Source of the DNA: Robertkochia solimangrovi
Lineage (GTDB): Bacteria > Bacteroidota > Bacteroidia > Flavobacteriales > Flavobacteriaceae
DNA: 64,000 nt
Assembly: GCF_007279655.1 (NCBI RefSeq)
Contig: NZ_QKWN01000002.1
Coordinates: 549,482 to 613,481 of the forward strand
Direction of reading: 5' to 3'
In this document: positions 53,331-64,000 of the stretch, piece after piece
Layout: each line of letters opens with the position of its first letter
Position numbering within the stretch: position 1 is the first letter of the stretch
Notes under the pieces: generated by a model
The model's input: only the letters and a program-made list of their open reading frames with translations
Told to the model about the DNA's origin: nothing
Database searches by the model: none
Position numbers and translations under genes: made by a program

Positions 53331-53692
53331 ACACTTTAAAGAAGTTCTTTACATTAATAATTACTTTAATTAAGCCTCGAAGAATAACTGCTACTTTCCG
53401 TAGTAAAGGATTCAACAGGAAGTTTGAATCAGACACTTAAAACGTGTAGGGTCAGTGCCGAAATTTTCATTTTCGATAGAAAAAGATCAAAGTAGGAAAT
53501 TAAAAGTAATTGGAAACATCAGAGTTAGGTCTCAGTGAAGTATTGAGAAAACTCACCATAAGATGTTTCATTTTGGAAATACAACTATTAAGTTGGATTG
53601 GTTTTAATCAAGGATTAAAAAAATTTAATAACGTATTTCCGAGAAAGCCATATCATAACATTTATTGTAATGATATGGCTTTTATTTTTTAT
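53331..53692 (+). ncRNA. candidate structured noncoding RNA, about 360 nt
   Basis: An exact -7 box precedes it and a 13-bp terminator ends it. In between are perfect stems: GATTCAA/TTGAATC (53409-53415/53424-53430), an 8-bp GAAACATC/GATGTTTC (53513-53520/53562-53569) enclosing GAGTT/AACTC (53522-53526/53550-53554), which in turn encloses TCTCA/TGAGA (53530-53534/53544-53548), and CAACT/AGTTG (53582-53586/53591-53595). Nesting of three consecutive stems is unlikely by chance. It lacks the tmRNA ends and tag, the RNase P core GAGGAAAGTCC, and the SRP loop. A TTG-started frame at 53510-53713 crosses the terminator and is not credible. The identity is unknown. Confidence 0.6.
53644..53692 (+). 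terminator. terminator of the intergenic RNA
   Basis: AAAGCCATATCAT (53644-53656) pairs perfectly over 13 bp with ATGATATGGCTTT (53670-53682), followed by a T-rich tail. It lies about 100 bp before icd and would insulate it. Confidence 0.88.
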
Positions 53693-53748
53693 AACACTTT
53701 TACCGACATTTGAGAACTATTATATTACCCAAAAATCTTATTAAATCG

Positions 53749-53756
53749 TATATTTG
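53749..53756 (+). promoter_or_regulatory. -7 promoter box of icd
   Basis: TATATTTG, exact match, 33 nt before the ATG at 53790. Confidence 0.6.
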
Positions 53757-53789
53757 CCAAGTTTAACTAAAAAATAGTTCCCTTTATAA

Positions 53790-56018
<2,229 letters not shown>

Positions 56019-56043
56019 TATTTTGATAAACAATTACTTAAAA

Positions 56044-56077
56044 AAGACTGTCGATCCCGGCAGTCTTTTTTATTTTA
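56044..56077 (+). terminator. terminator after icd
   Basis: AAGACTGTCG (56044-56053), loop ATCC, CGGCAGTCTT (56058-56067), a 10-bp stem with one G-T pair, then six T. Confidence 0.88.
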
Positions 56078-56109
56078 GCTTTATGAACTAGAGAATTCTA
56101 CCTAACTTT

Positions 56110-56125
56110 AAGGAAATTTTTCCTT
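56110..56125. repeat. 16-bp palindrome just before the TonB receptor start
   Basis: AAGGAAA-TT-TTTCCTT is perfectly symmetric (56110-56116 / 56119-56125) and ends 2 nt before the ATG at 56128. It could be an operator or an RNA hairpin over the ribosome landing site. Confidence 0.45.
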
Positions 56126-56127
56126 GT

Positions 56128-58527
56128 ATGGTTCAACGATTTAAAGCGCTAACGCTTCTTTTCCTCGTCTTCCTCACCGGAATATTGCATGCGCAGCAAT
56201 CATTCACGCTGAGTGGAAAGGTATGGGAAGCTAAAAGTAATGAATCCGTTATTGGGGCCAATATTATCATCAAAGAATTACAAACCGGTACTTCCACCAA
56301 CGAATACGGTTTTTACTCCATCACGCTCCCCAAGGGAACATACACCCTCATTTTTAGCTCCCTCGGATACAAGAATAGCGTTCAAACTGTCGATCTTAAT
56401 TCGAACATGAAACTTAATATGCCCCTGGAAGAGGATACCGAAGAGCTTGAAGCTGTGGAAATCTCAGGCACGAATACCAATCTGGACATACGCTCCCCAC
56501 AAATGAGTGTAAATACAATGACCGTAAAAAGTATTAAACAGATTCCAGTGGTTCTGGGTGAAGCCGATGTAATCAAATCCTTACTCCTGTTACCAGGAGT
56601 TTCTTCGGGAGGTGAAGCTTCTTCAGGTTTCAATGTCAGAGGAGGTGCGGCAGACCAAAACCTGATTCTGCTGGATGAAGCCAATATCTTTAACTCTTCG
56701 CACTTGTTCGGCCTTTACTCGGTATTTAACCCCGACGCGATAAAAGATGTAAAACTCTACAAAGGCGGTATTCCTGCCCGGTATGGAGGTAGGGTCTCTT
56801 CTGTTCTGGACATCTATCAGAAGGAAGGGAATACCCGTGAATTTCATATGAATGGTGGAATCGGGGCCGTAGCCAGCAGAATTCTAATGGAGGGCCCGAT
56901 CATTAAAGACCGAACTTCCTTCCTTATCGGAGGACGAGCCTCTTATGTACACCTTTTGCTACCACTTTTCGATGTAGATAATTCCGCAAATTTCTATGAT
57001 CTTAATGCAAAGATCAGTCATCGTATCAATGAGAACAATAATATCTATTTTTCGGGGTATTTTGGCAGAGACAAGTTCAAGGTCAACGAGAGTTTTGTAA
57101 ACACCTATGGCAATGCGGTTTTGAATTTCCGATGGAATCACTTGTTTTCGGACCGGTTATTCTCCAATTTTTCACTGATCTATTCTGATTATGATTATGG
57201 ACTCAAACTTGATTTCGTAGGCTTCAACTGGAAGTCAGGTATTCAGAATATGAATCTCAAATATGATTTGAAACATTACCTTACTCAAAATCTACAAGTC
57301 AATTACGGAGTTAATAACATCTATTATATCTTCAATCCGGGTAAGATCACTCCTACCGGTTCCGGTTCCGGCATCATCGAGGATCAACTGGTTAAGAAAT
57401 ATGCCAATGAGCTCGCGGTTTATATCGATATCGAGCATGAAGTAACTAAAAATCTCACCTTACAATACGGGCTACGTTATAGTCATTTTACCAGATTAGG
57501 CCAGGATGAGATCTCAGTTTATGAAGACAATAACCCGGTATTTTATAACCCCCTACTTCAGATCTATCAACAATCTCTACCTATCGAAACGAGGTATCCC
57601 GGACGTGGAAAATCACTTGCTACGTATGATAACTTTGAACCAAGATTTTCATTTTCCTTATTGTTAAATGAATTCTCTTCCATAAAGGGTAGCTATACCA
57701 GGCTCGCACAATACCTCCATCTGTTATCGAATACAAGTTCTCCTACGCCTTTGGATGTATGGACTCCCAGTGGTCCGTTTATAAAACCTCAATTAATGGA
57801 TCAGTTTGCGTTCGGATATTTCAGGGAGATAAATAATTCTCCGTATACAATTGAATCGGAGGTTTATTATAAAAAACTAAAAAACAGGATCGACTATATA
57901 GATGGTGCACAACTGATCGCTAATGAATACATCGAACGCAGCATTCTAAATGGTCGTGCCAGAGCTTATGGTTTAGAATTCATGCTTAAAAAGAACGAAG
58001 GTAAATTCACAGGCTGGCTCTCTTATACACTTTCAAAATCTGAACAGCAAACTCCCGGAAGAGGAACCGTAACCTATAATGGTTATACGGCAGAAGAAAC
58101 CGGAATAAACAATGGAGAATGGTATAATACCCCCTATGACAAAACTCATGATATTGCGTTTTTCGGAAACTATCAATGGAATGAAAAATGGACCTTAAAC
58201 GGTAATTTCATCTTTCAAACAGGACAACCCACGAATTATCCTATAGGTCAATTCGAATTCGAAGGACTGGTAGTCCCCTATTATGGGATCAGAAATCAGG
58301 AAAGACTACCCACTTATCATCGTCTGGATATTTCGGTAATATACAAACCAAAACATCGTCCAGACAAGAAATGGGAGTCGGAATGGGTTTTCAGTATTTA
58401 TAATGTCTATAATCGCAGAAATGCCGCTTCCATTAATTTCAGACGAAGTGATGAAGGAAATAATGAAGCAGTCAGGATTGCCATTTTTGGAATTGTTCCT
58501 TCCATCACCTATAATTTTAAATTTTAG
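56128..58527 (+). CDS. TonB-dependent receptor
   Basis: This 799-aa outer membrane receptor has a signal peptide (about 1-22, ..TGILHAQ), a carboxypeptidase-regulatory-like domain at about 25-105 (LSGKVWEAKSNESVIGANII), a plug at about 115-225 (VLGEADVIKSLLLLPGVSSG; GFNVRGGAADQNLILLDEAN) and a 22-strand-type barrel to the end (..SITYNFKF). The plug stretch GGAADQNLILLDEANIFN is typical of the receptors paired with DUF4249 lipoproteins, and that gene follows after 3 bp. The pair suggests uptake of a specific ligand, which is not identifiable. A perfect palindrome sits directly upstream of the ATG. Confidence 0.92.
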   Translation: MVQRFKALTLLFLVFLTGILHAQQSFTLSGKVWEAKSNESVIGANIIIKELQTGTSTNEYGFYSITLPKGTYTLIFSSLGYKNSVQTVDLNSNMKLNMPLEEDTEELEAVEISGTNTNLDIRSPQMSVNTMTVKSIKQIPVVLGEADVIKSLLLLPGVSSGGEASSGFNVRGGAADQNLILLDEANIFNSSHLFGLYSVFNPDAIKDVKLYKGGIPARYGGRVSSVLDIYQKEGNTREFHMNGGIGAVASRILMEGPIIKDRTSFLIGGRASYVHLLLPLFDVDNSANFYDLNAKISHRINENNNIYFSGYFGRDKFKVNESFVNTYGNAVLNFRWNHLFSDRLFSNFSLIYSDYDYGLKLDFVGFNWKSGIQNMNLKYDLKHYLTQNLQVNYGVNNIYYIFNPGKITPTGSGSGIIEDQLVKKYANELAVYIDIEHEVTKNLTLQYGLRYSHFTRLGQDEISVYEDNNPVFYNPLLQIYQQSLPIETRYPGRGKSLATYDNFEPRFSFSLLLNEFSSIKGSYTRLAQYLHLLSNTSSPTPLDVWTPSGPFIKPQLMDQFAFGYFREINNSPYTIESEVYYKKLKNRIDYIDGAQLIANEYIERSILNGRARAYGLEFMLKKNEGKFTGWLSYTLSKSEQQTPGRGTVTYNGYTAEETGINNGEWYNTPYDKTHDIAFFGNYQWNEKWTLNGNFIFQTGQPTNYPIGQFEFEGLVVPYYGIRNQERLPTYHRLDISVIYKPKHRPDKKWESEWVFSIYNVYNRRNAASINFRRSDEGNNEAVRIAIFGIVPSITYNFKF

Positions 58528-58530
58528 CGC

Positions 58531-59373
58531 ATGAAGAATTTTTTCCTGATCATAATCGTTGTATTGAGCTTCATCTCTTGTGAGGATGTAGTAGAGATCG
58601 ATCTTCCGGAGAACCAAGAGCGACTGGTGGTTGATGCATTACTTCGTGTCTATGACAGTTTACCTGGGAAGGAAATGGAAATCCGGACTACTTTATCCAG
58701 TAATTTTTATGATTCCAATCCGGCTGCGGAAGTAGATCTGCTGTCTATTACTAATATCGATACTGATGAATCGATAGATTTTTCACCAAGATCAGGCGAT
58801 CCGGGTGTATATACCGCGTATATCCCTAATGAATTTCTGGTAGATGCAACCTTACTTCTACTTATAGAATACGATGGTAAGACTTTTGTTTCGCTAGCCA
58901 ATTATATTCCTGCAGTACCTATCAACAGTGTGGTTCAGGGCGATGGTAAATTATTCAGCGATGATGATACAGAAATCATTATCAATTTTACGGATGATGG
59001 AAACAGGGATGATTATTATCTTTTCGATTTTGATCTCAACGAATACATACTCTCTGAAGACTCCTATTATCAGGGAGAAGAATTTGAATTTTCATTTTTT
59101 CATGAAGATGTTCGTCCGGGCGATATACTTACGATAACACTTATGGGTGTTGATCTGGAATTTGTGAATTATATGAATCAGGTATTGAGCCAATCAGGAG
59201 CCCAGGGTCAGGGACCATTTCAAACCCCAGTTTCAGCGATTCGTGGAAATATCATCAACATTTCAGGATACGACAGCGTTGACAACATCGAAGATGCCAT
59301 CATAACAGATGGATACGCATTGGGATACTTCGCAGTGGTACAGGCCTACAGTAAAACCATCAATATCCATTGA
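58531..59373 (+). CDS. DUF4249 family lipoprotein
   Basis: A 280-aa lipoprotein (signal peptide ending ..LSFISCEDVVEIDLP, lipobox Cys17) of the DUF4249 family. The family is nearly always encoded next to a TonB-dependent receptor and is thought to be a surface-exposed accessory component, playing a part similar to that of SusD; that role is inference from context. The mature part is beta-rich with many Asp, Asn and Tyr (DDDTEIIINFTDDGNRDDYY). It begins 3 bp after the receptor gene and is certainly cotranscribed with it. Confidence 0.87.
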   Translation: MKNFFLIIIVVLSFISCEDVVEIDLPENQERLVVDALLRVYDSLPGKEMEIRTTLSSNFYDSNPAAEVDLLSITNIDTDESIDFSPRSGDPGVYTAYIPNEFLVDATLLLLIEYDGKTFVSLANYIPAVPINSVVQGDGKLFSDDDTEIIINFTDDGNRDDYYLFDFDLNEYILSEDSYYQGEEFEFSFFHEDVRPGDILTITLMGVDLEFVNYMNQVLSQSGAQGQGPFQTPVSAIRGNIINISGYDSVDNIEDAIITDGYALGYFAVVQAYSKTINIH

Positions 59374-59415
59374 CGATCTCTTTGTTCTCGGATCGTTCAA
59401 CTCGAAATAATTGAG

Positions 59416-59423
59416 TAATTTTG
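59416..59423 (+). promoter_or_regulatory. -7 promoter box of murQ
   Basis: TAATTTTG, exact match, ends 4 nt before the murQ ATG at 59428. If used, the mRNA would be leaderless or nearly so. Confidence 0.5.
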
Positions 59424-59427
59424 GCTT

Positions 59428-60249
59428 ATGAATTTTGACAAAATAACTGAAGAATCATCGCACTACGACCATCTGGAGCAGATGAGCGTTGAAGAGATCC
59501 TCCTCAATATCAACAAAGAAGATCAAACCGTACCACAAGCGGTAAATAAAGCACTTCCGCAGATCCGGAATCTTACCAAGATTACTATAGATCAGCTTTC
59601 TAAAGGTGGGCGTCTATTCTATATCGGTGCCGGTACCAGCGGCAGGTTAGGTATCGTTGATGCCTCGGAATGCCCGCCAACCTTCGGAGTACCTCATGAA
59701 CTGGTCACAGGAATCATGGCTGGTGGTGACATGGCGATCCGCAAAGCTGTAGAATTTGCCGAAGATAGTTTGACTCAGGGTTGGGACGATCTGCAAACGC
59801 ACGGTATTTCAGAAAACGATGTTGTTATTGGTATTGCAGCCTCTGGTACTACACCCTATGTGATCAGTGCCCTTGAAAAATGTAATGAAGAAGGAATCGC
59901 TACCGGATGTATCTGTTGCAATGCCGGAAGTCCGCTGGCAAAAACCGCAAAATTCCCTGTTGAAGTGGTTGTAGGCCCTGAATTTGTGACCGGTAGCTCA
60001 AGAATGAAAGCTGGTACTGCGCAAAAATTGGTTTTAAATATGATCTCTACCGCTACTATGATCAGACTTGGAAGAGTTAAGGGCAATAAAATGGTCGATA
60101 TGCAATTAAGCAATAATAAACTGGTAGACCGAGGTGTAAGAATGATCATGGATGAAACGGGAACTGACCGCCAAACAGCGGAAGCCCTGTTAAACCAACA
60201 TAAAAATGTAAGACAAGCCATAAAAGCTTACCATGAAGGAAACGAATAA
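59428..60249 (+). CDS. murQ: N-acetylmuramic acid 6-phosphate etherase
   Basis: This 273-aa SIS-domain enzyme cleaves the lactyl ether of MurNAc-6-phosphate to give GlcNAc-6-phosphate and D-lactate during cell wall recycling. The SIS core GRLFYIGAGTSGRLGIVDASE (about 61-81) with the catalytic-type Glu in DASECPPTFG, then VVIGIAASGTTPYVISAL, GPEFVTGSSRMKAGTAQK and the C-terminal TGTDRQTAEALL helix are normal. It lacks part of the usual C-terminal UBA-like extension. Its last codons overlap the start of the next small gene by 17 bp. No anmK or murP gene is adjacent. Confidence 0.93.
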   Translation: MNFDKITEESSHYDHLEQMSVEEILLNINKEDQTVPQAVNKALPQIRNLTKITIDQLSKGGRLFYIGAGTSGRLGIVDASECPPTFGVPHELVTGIMAGGDMAIRKAVEFAEDSLTQGWDDLQTHGISENDVVIGIAASGTTPYVISALEKCNEEGIATGCICCNAGSPLAKTAKFPVEVVVGPEFVTGSSRMKAGTAQKLVLNMISTATMIRLGRVKGNKMVDMQLSNNKLVDRGVRMIMDETGTDRQTAEALLNQHKNVRQAIKAYHEGNE

Positions 60250-60457
60250 AGCATTATTCTTTAAGAGTCTGAAATTCTTCTCATACACCCTGGTACTGAT
60301 GTTTGCAGCACCAGTATTGATTTATGAAGCCTTTAAAAATCAAGGCCATCCTTTTTACTGGCCTGTATTAATCCTCGGACTACTGACTGCCGTAGCTGCG
60401 ATCGGTATGGGATTTTACAGTATCCGACTTATCATCCGATCGATATTTGAGAAATAA
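60233..60457 (+). CDS. DUF6095 family small membrane protein
   Basis: A 74-aa protein with two hydrophobic helices (about 14-31 and 43-62) linked by a short polar loop with a conserved-looking KNQGHPFYWPVLILG, matching the DUF6095 family of Flavobacteriia. The function is unknown. The start overlaps the last 17 bp of murQ, so it is translationally coupled to it. Pairing with murQ suggests a role near the cell envelope, but that is only context. Confidence 0.75.
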   Translation: MKETNKALFFKSLKFFSYTLVLMFAAPVLIYEAFKNQGHPFYWPVLILGLLTAVAAIGMGFYSIRLIIRSIFEK

Positions 60458-60680
60458 ATTATAAGCTATTACTTGTTACTTAGTAAACAGTAATGCAGTA
60501 AGCTATAAGTTGTTTTCCGTTTTCCGTTTACTGCTTTCTAACTTCCGGCATTGATTTTAATTGAGAATTCTGGATTATGAATTAAGGATTAAGCAATTCT
60601 CAATTTTCCGTTTCGTTGTAATGTGTCACCTTGTAACGCGTAACGTGTAACATTTCGCGTGCTAACGCTATACAAACAAA
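60458..60680. repeat. degenerate short-repeat tract downstream of the rRNA operon
   Basis: About 220 bp built from imperfect iterations of short words: TTACTTGTTACTTAG, GTTTTCCGTTTTCCGTTT, GAATTCTGGATTATGAATTAAGG and GTAACGCGTAACGTGTAAC. AATTGAGAATT (60559-60569) and AATTCTCAATT (60595-60605) are an 11-bp perfect inverted repeat. No gene is supported in this stretch. Confidence 0.6.
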
Positions 60681-60710
60681 AAACCCTCATCAATAACTGA
60701 TGAGGGTTTT
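60678..60710 (-). terminator. rRNA operon terminator
   Basis: AAACCCTCATCA (60681-60692), loop ATAAC, TGATGAGGGTTT (60698-60709), a 12-bp perfect stem, with a T-run on the minus strand directly after the 5S gene. Confidence 0.92.
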
Positions 60711-60711
60711 C

Positions 60712-60820
<109 letters not shown>

Positions 60821-61019
60821 AAGTCTTCGCTAAAGCTACGACGTACAAGGTTTTAATTCTTTCCTGTAGGGTCGTTTATTTAGCCGGATCAGGCGTATGC
60901 TGATCCTAATAAGTTAACATATTGAGATAAAAAATAAAGAGCTGTTTTGGTAATAAAGTATAGATTCATTTAGTAAAAAGAGTGTGCGCCCCCTGCCCTT
61001 TTGCAAAGCAGGGGACTGA
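60821..61019 (-). other. 23S-5S spacer
   Basis: About 200 bp without a gene. It contains hairpins GGATCAG/CTGATCC (60886-60892/60900-60906) and CCCCTGC/GCAGGGG (60990-60996/61008-61014), and at 60917-60931 one strand of the long stem that encloses the 23S precursor. No tRNA is seen. Confidence 0.7.
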
Positions 61020-63848
<2,829 letters not shown>

Positions 63849-64000
63849 TTTTTGCTCTTTTATATTCTAAACGTATAGTATTGCATACTCGTGCAAGTAT
63901 TACAATACCTAGATTCTTACTTTTTTTACTTTTGTTTGCCGTTATTATATATACATACAATAACAACAAGCTTCTCGTATCTCTTTATCTCAATATGTCA
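63849..64000 (-). other. pre-23S leader / 16S-23S spacer, partial
   Basis: AT-rich spacer upstream of 23S, cut by the window end. No tRNA is visible in this part. TTTATCTCAATATGT at 63984-63998 is the exact complement of 60917-60931, on the other side of 23S: a 15-bp stem as expected for RNase III processing of the precursor. Confidence 0.75.

Larger units (their letters stand above)
53179..53789. other. gene-free region between rplS and icd, 611 bp
   Basis: No protein-coding gene is supported. It holds the rplS terminator, a dyad of DnaA-box-like nonamers (TTATCAACA at 53235-53243 and its near-complement at 53270-53278), a candidate structured RNA with promoter and terminator (53318-53692), and the icd promoter (53749-53756). 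Confidence 0.6.

Noticed and set aside
53380..53440. GGATTCAACAGG in the rplS-icd spacer, reminiscent of the tmRNA 5' motif GGATTCGACAGG
   Set aside because: The matching tRNA-like 3' end, CCA and tag reading frame are absent, so I do not call tmRNA.
53510..53713. TTG-started 67-codon frame in the rplS-icd spacer
   Set aside because: It runs through a 13-bp terminator hairpin, starts inside an RNA stem and has no recognisable protein pattern.

Overview
The window is about 40% GC and comes from a member of the Bacteroidota, very probably a marine-type Flavobacteriaceae. The evidence is the gene content (type IX secretion type B sorting domain protein with PorP/SprF, TonB-dependent receptor plus DUF4249 pair, monomeric NADP isocitrate dehydrogenase, CAL67264-type membrane protein), the 23S/5S rRNA sequence, and repeated upstream TAnnTTTG boxes (the Bacteroidota -7 element) in place of E. 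coli-type -10 boxes and strong Shine-Dalgarno sites. It reads as ordinary core chromosome. I see no insertion sequence, prophage, CRISPR array, tRNA or integrase.

Layout. 1-850: ybaB and a YegP-type protein. 848-4303 (minus): threonine aldolase and a large secreted zinc metalloprotease. 4545-7852: the conserved, poorly understood trio of circularly permuted ATP-grasp, alpha-E and transglutaminase proteins. 7916-11992: prfB, arsC-like protein, TonB-type outer membrane barrel. 12102-18674: a small membrane protein, fumC, the pta-ackA operon (minus), hutI. 18770-22670 (minus): a T9SS type B sorting domain surface protein with its PorP/SprF partner. 22964-25463: histidine phosphatase lipoprotein, DUF6503 lipoprotein, smpB, pcm. 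25612-34535: a long plus-strand cluster (Gfo/Idh oxidoreductase, hydroxyacyl-CoA dehydrogenase, DUF1015, YggS, exonuclease/GIY-YIG, DUF3857, ion channel, miaA). 34636-37884: a gluconate module made of a gluconokinase/6-phosphogluconate dehydrogenase fusion and a GntP permease. 37936-45482: coiled-coil protein, an arginase-fold protein that has lost all metal ligands, small membrane proteins, an MBL-fold hydrolase, ettA, an acyl-CoA carboxylase beta subunit and DoxX. 45532-49366 (minus): a menaquinone cluster (UPF0173 hydrolase, menC, CPBP protease, menE). 49408-51363 (minus): a TPR histidine kinase. 52034-56018: trmD, rplS, icd. 56128-60457: TonB receptor, DUF4249, murQ, DUF6095. 60712-64000 (minus): 5S and 23S rRNA and the start of the spacer toward 16S.

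The most interesting material lies in two gene-free stretches. Between rplS and icd (53318-53692) a perfect -7 box is followed by several perfect nested stem-loops and a 13-bp terminator hairpin, the layout of an independent structured RNA of about 360 nt. Upstream of the histidine kinase (51419-51683, minus) a -7 box, five further stem-loops and a 12-bp terminator suggest a second RNA of about 250 nt, or an attenuated leader of the kinase. Neither matches tmRNA, RNase P RNA or SRP RNA by eye. Also notable are the metal-ligand-free arginase homologue, the kinase/dehydrogenase fusion, an ion-channel gene with no ordinary start codon, a PorP/SprF protein with a SPOR-like tail, and palindromes over or beside several promoters.
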